A DNA stretch of 64,000 nt from Nitrospiraceae bacterium (GTDB lineage Bacteria; Nitrospirota; Nitrospiria; Nitrospirales; UBA8639): NCBI GenBank assembly GCA_020632595.1, contig JACKFF010000004.1, forward strand, positions 186,001-250,000, in the 5' to 3' direction. Shown in pieces: positions 9,522 to 18,911 of this stretch (position 1 is the stretch's first letter; every line of letters starts with the position of its first letter). Below the pieces are notes generated by a model. It saw only the letters and a program-made list of their open reading frames with translations. It was not told where the DNA came from and searched no databases. Both the position numbers and the translations under genes were made by a program.

Positions 9522-10547
9522 ATGCCCCTACTCAAAGACCACATCGCCAAATTAGCCGAGGGCCTCGACCTCACAGAACTCGAAGCGGAAGAAGCCATGC
9601 GGGAAATCATGCAAGGAGGGGCCACTGAGGCCCAAATCGCAGCCTACTTAATGGGCTTACGCATGAAAGGCGAAACGATCGATGAAATCACTGGATCAGT
9701 GCGAGCCATGCGCGAACGGGCGATTCGAATTCCTATTGCCGATCCTCAGGTAGTGGATACGTGTGGAACCGGTGGAGACAAAAGCCACACGTTCAATATC
9801 TCGACGGCCGCCGCCTTCGTCGTGGCGGGAGGGGGGATGACGGTTGCCAAACATGGGAATCGCTCCGTGTCCTCTCAATCAGGGAGTGCGGACGTGTTGG
9901 GTGCCCTTGGCGTGAATATCGACTTGTCCCCTGAAAAGGTGGCCGATTGCATCAATGAAATTGGCATTGGGTTTCTCTTCGCACCGCTTTATCACGGAGC
10001 CATGAAGCATTGCGCCAAACCGCGGTCGGAGCTCGGGATCCGTACCTTGATGAATATCATGGGACCACTGGCCAATCCGGCACGAGCCACGATCCAGATT
10101 CTGGGAGTGTATGATCAGGCTCTCAACGAAAAGTTGGCCCAGGTTCTATTGCGATTGGGCACACAACATTGCTTTGTCCTTCATGGGATGGACGGGTTGG
10201 ATGAAATTTCATTAACCAGTCGCACAGGGATTGCTGAAGGAAAAAAAGGACGGGTACTGAGCTATTCCATCGGGCCGGAAGATTTCGGCCTTCACCCGGT
10301 TTCGCCCAAAGAACTGTTGGGAGGAACCGCGGAAGACAATGCCCAGATCATTCGAGAGATTTTTCGAGGACGAAAGGGCCCCAAAAGGGATATCGTCTTG
10401 ATGAATGCCGCGCCGGCCTTTATCGCCTGCCAGAAAGCGACCTCGCTGAGAGAAGGATTCGAAGAAGCCGGTCGCGTGGTGGACAACGGAGCGGCATTTG
10501 AAAAGCTGGACAAACTCATTTCCCTGACCAAAAAGTTGGCAGCATGA
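9522..10547 (+). CDS. trpD: Anthranilate phosphoribosyltransferase
   Basis: Transfers phosphoribose from PRPP to anthranilate. 341 residues, the usual family length. Key motifs are TCGTGGDKSHTFNIST (PRPP binding), KHGNRSVSSQSGSADVLGAL (anthranilate and Mg site) and MNIMGPLANPA. The open frame extends upstream into trpG, but homology supports the ATG at 9522 (MPLLKDHIAKLAEG), 40 bp after the trpG stop. Its stop overlaps the trpC start as ATGA. Confidence 0.95.
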   Translation: MPLLKDHIAKLAEGLDLTELEAEEAMREIMQGGATEAQIAAYLMGLRMKGETIDEITGSVRAMRERAIRIPIADPQVVDTCGTGGDKSHTFNISTAAAFVVAGGGMTVAKHGNRSVSSQSGSADVLGALGVNIDLSPEKVADCINEIGIGFLFAPLYHGAMKHCAKPRSELGIRTLMNIMGPLANPARATIQILGVYDQALNEKLAQVLLRLGTQHCFVLHGMDGLDEISLTSRTGIAEGKKGRVLSYSIGPEDFGLHPVSPKELLGGTAEDNAQIIREIFRGRKGPKRDIVLMNAAPAFIACQKATSLREGFEEAGRVVDNGAAFEKLDKLISLTKKLAA

Positions 10548-11389
10548 TTCTTTCTCGTATTCTCGAACATAAAAAAGCCGAATTGCGTCGAAAACAGAGT
10601 CGGGGATACCTGGCTGAGCTCAAGGGCCGGATTGTTGATCGAACGCGACCCCTGGGTTTTATTCAAGCATTGGAAAAGGGATTGACGTCGACCGCTCCGG
10701 CATTAATTGCCGAAGTCAAAAAAGCTTCGCCCAGTCAAGGCCTGATGCGACCGGAATTTCACGATCAGTTCGAGCCAGTGACCATCGCCTCTCAATATCG
10801 CGATCATGGAGCGAGTGCCCTATCGGTTCTTACCGATCAGGATTTCTTTCAGGGGAACTTGGAATATCTGCACAATGTCAAAGAGGCGATTCACCTCCCC
10901 ACGCTCAATAAAGAATTTATGGTCGAGGAGATTCAATTTTATGAAGCCCGGGCCTATGGAGCAGACTGTGTTTTACTGATTGCGGCCGCGTTGGACCGAT
11001 TCCAGCTTGAAGACTTTTTTACAGTTGCCCAAGAGTTATCGCTCGATGTGCTCATTGAAATCCATAATGAACGGGAATTAGATACTGTCCTTGAACGGGT
11101 GCCCTTGGCCAGACTGATCGGCATCAACAACCGGGATCTCAAAACCTTTCAAACTGATTTGAGTGTCACCGAACGGCTGGCCAAACGTATGCCACCGGAC
11201 AGACTGATTGTTAGTGAAAGTGGCATCCACAACCGTGCACATGTTGAGCGGGTACTGGAAGCCGGAGCTAAAGCCATGTTGATCGGCGAGTCCTTATTGC
11301 GCGCAGACTCGATTCAAGCCAAAATTCAGGAATTATTACATCCCCCGGCTTCTCCAAAAAAAGAAGCATCCACCACTCGTTGGGTCTAG
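10544..11389 (+). CDS. trpC: Indole-3-glycerol phosphate synthase
   Basis: Ring-closing decarboxylase that makes indole-3-glycerol phosphate. A TIM barrel of 281 residues with the catalytic lysine in AEVKKASPSQG, the middle motif NKEFMVEEIQFYEARAYGAD, and INNRDLKTF and VSESGI near the C-terminus. The start codon overlaps the trpD stop by four bases (ATGA), so translation is coupled. It is monofunctional: the trpF domain is encoded separately downstream. A 153-bp gap before trpF is the largest in the operon. Confidence 0.95.
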   Translation: MILSRILEHKKAELRRKQSRGYLAELKGRIVDRTRPLGFIQALEKGLTSTAPALIAEVKKASPSQGLMRPEFHDQFEPVTIASQYRDHGASALSVLTDQDFFQGNLEYLHNVKEAIHLPTLNKEFMVEEIQFYEARAYGADCVLLIAAALDRFQLEDFFTVAQELSLDVLIEIHNERELDTVLERVPLARLIGINNRDLKTFQTDLSVTERLAKRMPPDRLIVSESGIHNRAHVERVLEAGAKAMLIGESLLRADSIQAKIQELLHPPASPKKEASTTRWV

Positions 11390-11542
11390 GATTCGATTGC
11401 GGGTGACTCTCGACTGTACCTGTTCTGTTACACCAAAAACCGGCCAAATTCATTGAGATGCCTCACTAGACAAGAAAAAAATGAGACTGAAGCCATATAC
11501 CGTGGTTCTTACGAACCTCCCTAACAACCGGCGAATGTTTTT

Positions 11543-12172
11543 ATGGCCACAAAAATAAAAATTTGCGGCATTACGAATCAGAAAGATGCCGAATTCGCAG
11601 TTCAGGAAGGGGCCGACGCATTGGGTTTTGTGTTTTACGCCCAAAGCCCTCGATATGTCCAACCTGCGACCGCCCAACATATCATTGCCAGCCTTCCCCC
11701 TTTTGTGGTGACGGTGGGTGTCTTCGTCAATCACGATCTCGATATGGTAAAACGCGTATTTGATGACTGCGGATTGAGTCTGGCACAACTGCACGGTGAC
11801 GAATCTCCCGGTTTTTGTGAATCGTTACAGCGTCCAGTGCTACGCGCCATTCGGCTAAGGGATAGAAGCAGCTATCTCGCATTGGCAGAATGGAAAGGAC
11901 GGATAGGCGTGAGAGGATTTATCATTGATGCATTTTCTCCTACCGCGTACGGAGGAACCGGGCACACGACCGATTGGTCACTTGCGGGCGAAGTAGCCAA
12001 AGCCGTTCCCATGCTGTTGGCCGGAGGACTCACTCCTGAAAATGTTCAAGAAGCTATTTGCCAGGTTCAACCCTATGGGGTCGATGTGAGTAGCGGTGTG
12101 GAACAGAGTCCTGGGCGTAAAGATCCGGCTAAAATTCGGGACTTTATCCAATCGGTTCGTCTTGTGTGTTAG
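11543..12172 (+). CDS. trpF: Phosphoribosylanthranilate isomerase
   Basis: Isomerises phosphoribosylanthranilate before TrpC acts. 209 residues with KICGITNQKDAEFAVQEGAD at the N-terminus (catalytic Cys in ICGI), AQLHGDE, and VDVSSGVE at the C-terminus. No strong ribosome-binding site lies before the ATG. The 153-bp spacer upstream shows no gene or clear terminator, so it is taken as part of the trp operon. Confidence 0.95.
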   Translation: MATKIKICGITNQKDAEFAVQEGADALGFVFYAQSPRYVQPATAQHIIASLPPFVVTVGVFVNHDLDMVKRVFDDCGLSLAQLHGDESPGFCESLQRPVLRAIRLRDRSSYLALAEWKGRIGVRGFIIDAFSPTAYGGTGHTTDWSLAGEVAKAVPMLLAGGLTPENVQEAICQVQPYGVDVSSGVEQSPGRKDPAKIRDFIQSVRLVC

Positions 12173-12226
12173 CCATTCCATCGCTATACTCTCTTCTTTT
12201 TACGTCCTCTTTCAGTAAAGCGTTTC

Positions 12227-13420
12227 ATGGCAATCACTCCCAACAAACACGGGCGCTTCGGACAATTCGGAGGCAAATATGCTCCGGAAATCCTGATGCC
12301 CGCCATCCATGAACTGGAACAGGCGTATCGTGCGGCTAAGAAAAGCCGGCCCTTCCAGCAGGAATTTCTGAATTGCCTGAAACAATTTGTCGGTCGTCCG
12401 ACTTCCCTCTTCTTCGCTGAACGTCTCACCAAAACCCTTGGAGGAGCCAAGATTTACCTCAAAAGAGAAGACCTCTGTCATACCGGTGCGCATAAGATCA
12501 ACAATACCGTCGGGCAGGCCCTACTCACCAGACGAATGAAAAAGAAACGGGTCATTGCCGAAACCGGTGCCGGACAGCATGGCGTCGCGGTGGCCACTGT
12601 GGCCGCTATGTTCGGTCTGGAGGCTGAAATTTACATGGGCACCGAGGATATGGAACGACAGGCATTGAATGTCTTCCGAATGCGGTTACTTGGATCTAAA
12701 GTGACGGGGGTGAATTCCGGAAGCCGCACACTCAAGGATGCCATCAGTGAGGCAATGCGGGACTGGACCACCAATGTAAGCACGACTCACTATTTGCTTG
12801 GGTCGGTCCTGGGCCCCCATCCCTACCCCATGATGGTTCGGGATTTTCAATCCGTGATTGGTCGGGAAACCCGAAAGCAAATCCTTGCACTGGAAGGTCG
12901 TTTGCCTCATTGCCTTGTTGCTTGTGTCGGCGGTGGCAGCAATAGCATTGGATTATTTTATCCATTCGTCAAAGATACCCAAGTCAAAATGGTCGGCGTA
13001 GAAGCCGGCGGGTACGGGATAGAAAGCGGGAAACATGCCGCGCGCTTTGCAGGAGGAAAACCCGGCGTTTTGCATGGCACGATGACCTATCTTCTCCAGA
13101 ATGAGGATGGTCAGGTCAATCCCACCCATTCAGTGTCTGCGGGATTGGACTATCCGGCAGTCGGTCCTGAACACAGTTACTATCATGATACCGGACGCAT
13201 CCGTTACACCTCCGCAACGGATGCTGAAGCCTTAGCCGCGTTCGACTTACTCGCCAAGGAAGAAGGCATCATTCCCGCATTGGAAAGTGCCCATGCGGTT
13301 GCAGAAGTCGTTAAGCTGGCACCCACGATGAAAAAGTCGCAGATCTTAATTATGAATCTCTCCGGGCGCGGAGATAAAGATGTTCAACAATTAGCCAAAA
13401 TGCGCGGAATTCCTCTCTAG
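12227..13420 (+). CDS. trpB: Tryptophan synthase beta chain
   Basis: PLP enzyme that condenses indole with serine. 397 residues. The PLP lysine is in KREDLCHTGAHKINNTVG near residue 90, the glycine-rich phosphate loop is CVGGGSNSIG, and GLDYPAVGPEHSY, AEALAAFD and NLSGRGDKD follow. It is the classical TrpB1 type that works with TrpA, which is encoded 80 bp downstream. Confidence 0.97.
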   Translation: MAITPNKHGRFGQFGGKYAPEILMPAIHELEQAYRAAKKSRPFQQEFLNCLKQFVGRPTSLFFAERLTKTLGGAKIYLKREDLCHTGAHKINNTVGQALLTRRMKKKRVIAETGAGQHGVAVATVAAMFGLEAEIYMGTEDMERQALNVFRMRLLGSKVTGVNSGSRTLKDAISEAMRDWTTNVSTTHYLLGSVLGPHPYPMMVRDFQSVIGRETRKQILALEGRLPHCLVACVGGGSNSIGLFYPFVKDTQVKMVGVEAGGYGIESGKHAARFAGGKPGVLHGTMTYLLQNEDGQVNPTHSVSAGLDYPAVGPEHSYYHDTGRIRYTSATDAEALAAFDLLAKEEGIIPALESAHAVAEVVKLAPTMKKSQILIMNLSGRGDKDVQQLAKMRGIPL

Positions 13421-13500
13421 GAGAGGGCATACTCAGTGGACAGAGAATCACCAGGCCACGAAGGCCACCAGGTCCTCCGGTACATTGGAAATGTTCTGAC

Positions 13501-14343
13501 ATGAGCAATCGCATTCAAGCCACATTTGCACAACTCCACTCCAAGGGTGAAAAAGCCCTCATCCCATACATCATGGCTGGCGATCCGACCCTAGCGATGA
13601 CGGAATCTCTTGTATTAGCGTTGGAACGGGGTGGGGCCGACCTGATCGAATTGGGTGTGCCATTTTCGGATCCTATCGCCGATGGTCCGGTGATTCAACA
13701 AGCAGCAGAACGGTCTCTGCGCTCAGGGACTACCCTTAAAAATATTCTTTTCACTGTCGCCAACCTGAGAAAAAAGACGTCTATTCCCCTTATTTTGATG
13801 ACTTATTACAACAGCCTCATGGCCATGGGGATCCCGGATTTTTGTGCCACTGCCGTTGATGCGGGCATCGATGGCATCATCGTGCCGGATTTGCCTCCGG
13901 AAGAATCCGACCGTCTTTATCACGCCACTCAAGCAGCGGGAGGACCGGTGAGTATCTTTCTACTTGCTCCCACCAGCACGGCGGAACGACGACGAGCGGT
14001 GATCCAGCGATCACATGGATTTATTTATTATGTCTCTCTTACCGGCATTACCGGGGCCAAGCTGACCGATCTCAGCCTGGTGCGCCAAAGCGTCCAACAG
14101 CTGCAACGAGCCTCACGAAAACCTGTGGCAGTGGGATTTGGAATTGCCTCCGCCGAGCAGGCCAGAGAGGTTGGACAATTTGCGGATGGCGTCATTATTG
14201 GAAGCGCCCTGGTTCGATACATTAGCGAACACCATTTCGCCCCATCATTTCTCACCAACATTCAGGGCATGGCACAACAATGGAAATCCGTCCTCACGCC
14301 CGTCACAGCAAAACCGTCGGCTATCCTTAGGCAAAAGCCATAG
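13501..14343 (+). CDS. trpA: Tryptophan synthase alpha chain
   Basis: Cleaves indole-3-glycerol phosphate and channels indole to TrpB. 280 residues in a TIM barrel. The catalytic Glu and Asp are in LIELGVPFSDPIADGPVIQQ near residues 50-62; LTGITGA and AVGFGIASAEQ bind phosphate. The last 25 residues extend beyond the core and look disordered. It is the last gene of the operon; no clear terminator hairpin is seen just after it. Confidence 0.96.
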   Translation: MSNRIQATFAQLHSKGEKALIPYIMAGDPTLAMTESLVLALERGGADLIELGVPFSDPIADGPVIQQAAERSLRSGTTLKNILFTVANLRKKTSIPLILMTYYNSLMAMGIPDFCATAVDAGIDGIIVPDLPPEESDRLYHATQAAGGPVSIFLLAPTSTAERRRAVIQRSHGFIYYVSLTGITGAKLTDLSLVRQSVQQLQRASRKPVAVGFGIASAEQAREVGQFADGVIIGSALVRYISEHHFAPSFLTNIQGMAQQWKSVLTPVTAKPSAILRQKP

Positions 14344-15224
14344 GGCCCCTGCACCTTCCAAAATGCTGGTTGTGTTCAAACAGCAGCTTCAAAGGCCATA
14401 AGCGACTGAGTCATTCCTGATTGTCGGCGGCTCTTACTGCCACGGTTGGCTTGGAACTGAATCATCCCTTTCCTCATCCGGGTATGGAACTTTCCGACGA
14501 AGGGAAGCTTCACCAACTTCTTTAAAACAGGGAGGTGAGACGGCTTCTTCCAAAAAAAATTCCGCGAAGCTTCCACTCGAAGTTCAGCAGGAAAAGGGGC
14601 TGTCAGGCGCATCCCGCATCTTTCACGGATTCTTCCCCGTTTCGATGTCCAATCCACCCGTTAGAGGACAACAAGGTCAACGATTGAGAGACGCCCCTCA
14701 ATGGTAGATCCAACCATCCTACATGGCCTTTCAGTATACAGCCGGACGAACTGCCCCATCCTCGTTTGCCAGATTGGCAAACTCTTGGGCCAATGCCTCA
14801 GCCCATCTAGTCTTAGAGCTGTCTACTCTTCTTTTAGGTTGAACTCCATTGAGGACCAGGACATGTATAACCCTGAAATGAAGACCCTTAGGAACGAACC
14901 ACTTTCCCTTCCATGATGATGAGCCCTGGAACAATGAACCGATTGGTTGCTGTCGCATCCCCCTATATCATGTGGCTCCTTCTAGAGAAGAGGAAGATAT
15001 CCGTCTCCCTCCTTATGCCGATTTCCAGAAAAATCCGGCAAATCTTTTTACCTAGCCCGGGCAGTCCTTGCCTGGTGTCAAAATTTACACAGCACCAAAA
15101 AGGTAAAACTTACCAGGTTTTCAAGGATTTTATGCCATCCAGTCTCCGAAACTTTTGGCATGGTTCTTGGTTTAGTAAACAGCATCGAAATGCCAAAACG
15201 TCCATAATTAACAAGGGGTTGTTC
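14344..15224 (+). other. Intergenic stretch without a convincing gene
   Basis: About 880 bp between trpA and a small gene. Short open frames exist on both strands (for instance 14376-14657 minus and 14701-14916 plus), but none has a ribosome-binding site or a recognisable domain. The stretch may hold decayed coding DNA; nothing can be supported. Confidence 0.5.
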
Positions 15225-15425
15225 ATGGGTGAAACCGAATACCTAGACAAGGAAGATCAGGAAAAAGCGGTGGAAATTCGCATTGAAGATGTTATTTATC
15301 GCTCTGATGAAAGTCCTGCGGTCGTGCTGGCGATCAAACGCACCTGCTCCTTGAGTGGAGAATGCAAAGTCGGACATGTCACGTTGGGACATGAAAATAC
15401 CCTTCGTTTATATCTAGAAACCTAA
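15225..15425 (+). CDS. Small hypothetical protein, 66 aa
   Basis: Starts MGETEYLDKEDQEKAVEI with GGGG about nine bases before the ATG. The composition is that of a real soluble protein: acidic N-terminus, then predicted strands (IRIEDVIYRSDESPAVVLAI and HVTLGHENTLRLYLE) around a Cys pair (CSLSGEC). The longer open frame beginning at 14913 in the same phase is not credible upstream of this ATG. I do not recognise the family. It stands alone on the plus strand after a long empty stretch. Confidence 0.6.
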   Translation: MGETEYLDKEDQEKAVEIRIEDVIYRSDESPAVVLAIKRTCSLSGECKVGHVTLGHENTLRLYLET

Positions 15426-15614
15426 TCATGCAATGACTGTCCTCAATGCGTTCTTGCATTACGCCTATCGATCAACTCCATGCTCTTATCCTGGCTTCAT
15501 GTTCACATCCCCAAAGGTTTTGGCAAAGCGAGATTACATTGATCAGGGAGCAATCGGCAAAGCTCTCATGTCTCAAGTGTTTTATAAGAGTTGACTAGGC
15601 CATTCCTGGAAGAC

Positions 15615-16082
15615 TCACCGCTTATCCCCACTATGAATCTCGATAATTTCAGGAGTAAGGCCGGTATCCGTCAAATGAAGACGGGCCACGGAAATCGGGA
15701 GAGTAAACCGACGAGGGCCTGCACTGCCAGGATTCAGGTAGAGTATTCCCTTACGTCTCTCGGCAGAGGGACGATGAGAATGACCAAAAATAACGGCAGA
15801 AAATTCCGAGGCAACCGGATCTACATCCAAGTGATCCAGTTCATGCACAACATAAAAACAATACGATTGATGTTCGACAACATTCGTCAGGGGAATCTTC
15901 TCAGCCCAAGGGTCCTGATCATTATTTCCACGGACGGCAATCACCGGAGCAATCGCCTCCAGTGACTTCAGGACGCCAGGGCTTCCGATGTCTCCGGCGT
16001 GGATAATCAATTCCGCACCGGTCAAAGCCGCAATTATTTGGGGACGCACTAATCCGTGCGTGTCAGAAATAATCCCGATCAT
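15615..16082 (-). CDS. Metallophosphoesterase, YfcE/MJ0936-type
   Basis: A calcineurin-like phosphodiesterase of about 155 residues. Metal ligands are visible: IGIISDTHG (D, H) at the N-terminus, HAGDIG near residue 40, VRGNNDQ (GNxD variant) near residue 60, VVHELDHL near residue 85, and FGHSHRP near residue 105, followed by LNPGSAG. Family members hydrolyse phosphodiesters or phosphonucleotides, and the natural substrate is usually unknown. The ATG at 16082 (MIGIISDTHG) matches the family start better than the upstream ATG at 16109. It is 35 bp downstream of the membrane protein gene and may be co-transcribed with it. Confidence 0.88.
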   Translation of the reverse strand: MIGIISDTHGLVRPQIIAALTGAELIIHAGDIGSPGVLKSLEAIAPVIAVRGNNDQDPWAEKIPLTNVVEHQSYCFYVVHELDHLDVDPVASEFSAVIFGHSHRPSAERRKGILYLNPGSAGPRRFTLPISVARLHLTDTGLTPEIIEIHSGDKR

Positions 16083-16117
16083 CTTCTCTTGCTTACTCCA
16101 TACTCTCATCCTACAAG

Positions 16118-16708
16118 TCAGGATTCTATTGTCGGTCTATCCCCCGTTTTGTAAAATTCCCCGTAATGGCGTTGGCCGCACTCCGGACAAAAACCATGGG
16201 TAAAGTGGGCGTTGGATCGATCACCAATAAATTGTTCGAGCGGTTGCCAGTTATTGTTGTCATCACGAATCTTTTTGCAAAAACTGCAAATAGGAAGACA
16301 ACCCTCCAATACGTTGACTCTGTTGGCTAAGGCTCGTGTTTGCATAGCGGTTCGACTGACCAGGAATGCCGCCCCGCCCAGGACAAGGATTCTGATCACC
16401 GTGTTAATGGAGGCATCTAATATGGTGAGGGAAACCGACCAAAACTGTATATTAAAAAGTAATCTGATAAGAGACAACGTCACAGCAAATGTCAGTCCCC
16501 AGGAAAATCCCCTATACCAGGAGGCGAGCGACACCGGAATCAAATACAAAATAGGAAACTGAATGGTTGGACCTGCCAGGTAATCACCAAGCAAAATTAC
16601 GAGGACCAACGCACTCAGATAGGCGGGAAATAATGTTGGGTGTGTGCAGGCCTCCTTCCAAAAGGCTGTTTTGGGAGGAAGGTTAGGAAATAACTGAAAA
16701 GGCGGCAT
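16118..16708 (-). CDS. Four-helix membrane protein with Cys-rich CxxC/HGFCPEC tail
   Basis: 196 residues. Residues about 25-120 form four hydrophobic helices like the MASE/DUF4118 sensory membrane domains. A short helix follows, then a C-terminal module with CSFCKKIRDDNNNWQPLEQF and FTHGFCPECG. That module is known from the ends of histidine kinases and response regulators, where the four cysteines probably bind metal. Here it is joined directly to the membrane domain with no kinase, GGDEF or PAS domain between, so this looks like a minimal or truncated sensor. No ribosome-binding site is obvious at the ATG. Confidence 0.75.
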   Translation of the reverse strand: MPPFQLFPNLPPKTAFWKEACTHPTLFPAYLSALVLVILLGDYLAGPTIQFPILYLIPVSLASWYRGFSWGLTFAVTLSLIRLLFNIQFWSVSLTILDASINTVIRILVLGGAAFLVSRTAMQTRALANRVNVLEGCLPICSFCKKIRDDNNNWQPLEQFIGDRSNAHFTHGFCPECGQRHYGEFYKTGDRPTIES

Positions 16709-17243
16709 AGGCCTAAACAGAATTGGGTAAAAGAAAAATCTTTTGAGTGATCATAGCATAAGCGTCATATGTCGAGCATGGCGTTCTGGATCATATTATC
16801 CGCCCGCCCCGCCCCTTACCTGGAGGACCTTGTGCGATGATTGATGGTGAAACCCATGGGCAACCAGATCAATCTGCTCAGGCTAAAGGAAAAGACCTGT
16901 CCTCCTTCGGGAATCTGACCATCCCCGTTTGTGAATCCCATTGAACCTTCCATGGCTCATCTATCGGAGTAGCTTTTTCTGGAAAGCCCACATCATTCAG
17001 AACGCACCGGTGTTCCTCAATCCCCTATGGGAACTCCGGACAGTCAGGCGTGGATAGCGCTTATCCCTGGAAATGGTATAGTAATAAATACAACGGTCAC
17101 GGTTATAAGGGCTGCGTGGCATTGTCGCAGCCTTTTTTATCAGGCAAAGACCATTATGAGGAATCCCGTTTCATTCCTGGGCTGGATTATATTCTCCATG
17201 GATCCCCGATGCGAATGACGCTTCCGGAAAGGTAAGAGAGTCA
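16709..17243 (+). other. Intergenic stretch upstream of zwf
   Basis: About 535 bp. It contains a possible 35-codon ORF (16837-16944) preceded by GGAGG but with no recognisable product. There is an extended -10-like TGGTATAGT near 17074-17082 without a good -35, and an intrinsic terminator at 17109-17138. No larger gene is supported. Confidence 0.45.
17109..17138 (+). terminator. Intrinsic terminator without an upstream gene
   Basis: A perfect 7-bp stem GGCTGCG/CGCAGCC, nine-base loop and six T residues. No plus-strand gene ends before it, and zwf starts 105 bp downstream. It could end a small RNA or act as an attenuator in the zwf leader. Confidence 0.75.
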
Positions 17244-18812
17244 GTGAAAACTTCCCATCCAGTGTTCGACCACGCCGATGAAATGAAAGAAAGTCCTCTC
17301 TTCCAACAACCCAGTAATGGGCAAACGCGACCGCCCACCTTATTTATCATATTTGGGGCCCAGGGAGATCTCACGAAGAGAAAATTGATTCCCGCGTTAT
17401 ATAACCTGGCCTCAAGTCATCATCTCCCTCAAGAATTTGCCATCCTTGGCATAGATGGGATTCCCATGCATACGGATGAGTTTCGGGAGAAGATCCGTCA
17501 GGACATCGATGAGTTATGTCCCCGCCCCATCGATGCCTCCATCAAAGAATGGCTCCTTGATCGCCTGCATTATCTGTCAGGGGATTTCCGGGATCCTCAA
17601 ACCTACGAACGCCTTCAGTCTCTGTTGACACAATTAAATACCGCCCATGGGACCCAGGGAAATTTTCTCTATTACATGGCCACCGCTCCAACATTTTTTG
17701 CGGAAATCGTTGCGCAATTGGGCGCCAAGGGATTAGTCGAACACCGAAAAGATTTTTCCCGTCGTATCGTCATTGAAAAACCCTTCGGTCATGATTTGCC
17801 ATCGGCACGGTCGCTCAATCAAGCTCTGAGACAGGTGCTCGATGAAAGTCAGATTTACCGGATCGATCATTATCTTGGCAAAGAAACTGTTCAAAACATT
17901 TTAATATTCCGCTTTGCGAACGGCATCTTTGAACCAATCTGGAACCGTCAATATATTGATCATGTCCAAATCACGGTTGCGGAAACGTTAGGGGTTGAGC
18001 ATCGCGGAGCCTATTATGAAAAAGCCGGTGCGCTCCGAGACATGGTCTCCAATCACCTCCTGCAAATCTTGGCTTTCGTGGCGATGGAACCACCGAATAC
18101 ATTTGATCCCGAAGCGGTCAGAAACGAGAAAGCCAAGGTGCTCCGTGCCATCCAGCCAATGAACCCCGTCGAGGTTTTGCAATCAACAGTTGCCGGACAA
18201 TATGAGGCCGGATCGATTAATGGTCACAGTGTCCTTCCCTATCGAATGGAGAAGGATGTCGATCCAGCTTCCTTGACGGAAACCTTCGCCGCAATGACCT
18301 TAGGTATTGAAAGTTGGCGCTGGGAAGGCGTGCCCTTTTATCTGCGGACCGGCAAACGGTTGCACACCCGGGTCACCGAAGTGGTCATTCAGTTTAAATC
18401 TGCCCCGCTGATGTTATTTCGTAAAACTCCCGTCGACCGACTCACGCCGAACGTCCTCGTCATTCGCATTCAACCGGATGAAGGCATTTCCCTCAGTTTT
18501 GGGGCCAAAATTCCAGGTCCCAAAGTCAAGGTCGGGACGGTGGATATGGATTTCCAATATGCGGAATATTTCGGTGATGCCCCGAGCACGGGCTATGAGA
18601 CGCTCCTGCACGACGTGATGGCTGGAGATGCCACACTTTTTCAGCGAAGTGATAGCGTCGAGGTGGGCTGGAGTATCGTCGATCCCATTGTCAAAGTGTG
18701 GGAAAGCCTGGGCTCGCATGCCATTCGTCCCTATAGCTCAGGGAGCTGGGGACCGCCGGAAGCGGATGCCTTGCTGGCCAGGGACGGCCGAATGTGGAGA
18801 AACCACGGATAA
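17244..18812 (+). CDS. zwf: Glucose-6-phosphate 1-dehydrogenase
   Basis: First step of the oxidative pentose phosphate pathway, producing NADPH. 522 residues. The nucleotide-binding motif reads FGAQGDLTKRKL (GASGDL in most relatives). The substrate and catalytic region is RIDHYLGKETVQN, with IEKPFGHDL before it and YLRTGKRL after it. The start is GTG, chosen because AAAGG and AAGAGAG lie just upstream and the next ATG lacks a ribosome-binding site. Transcribed alone; converges with a GH13 gene. Confidence 0.95.
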   Translation: MKTSHPVFDHADEMKESPLFQQPSNGQTRPPTLFIIFGAQGDLTKRKLIPALYNLASSHHLPQEFAILGIDGIPMHTDEFREKIRQDIDELCPRPIDASIKEWLLDRLHYLSGDFRDPQTYERLQSLLTQLNTAHGTQGNFLYYMATAPTFFAEIVAQLGAKGLVEHRKDFSRRIVIEKPFGHDLPSARSLNQALRQVLDESQIYRIDHYLGKETVQNILIFRFANGIFEPIWNRQYIDHVQITVAETLGVEHRGAYYEKAGALRDMVSNHLLQILAFVAMEPPNTFDPEAVRNEKAKVLRAIQPMNPVEVLQSTVAGQYEAGSINGHSVLPYRMEKDVDPASLTETFAAMTLGIESWRWEGVPFYLRTGKRLHTRVTEVVIQFKSAPLMLFRKTPVDRLTPNVLVIRIQPDEGISLSFGAKIPGPKVKVGTVDMDFQYAEYFGDAPSTGYETLLHDVMAGDATLFQRSDSVEVGWSIVDPIVKVWESLGSHAIRPYSSGSWGPPEADALLARDGRMWRNHG

Positions 18813-18911
18813 GGAAATCGTTGAATGTCGGCGAATGTCACCTGCTGTTAAAATCGATGCGTTTCAGAAAAATTGGCTTTCAGCCTCATCAAGGGCGGTC
18901 ACTCATATTTT

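Noticed and set aside
14376..14657. 93-codon minus-strand frame after trpA
   Set aside because: Basic, low-information sequence without a ribosome-binding site or recognisable domain.
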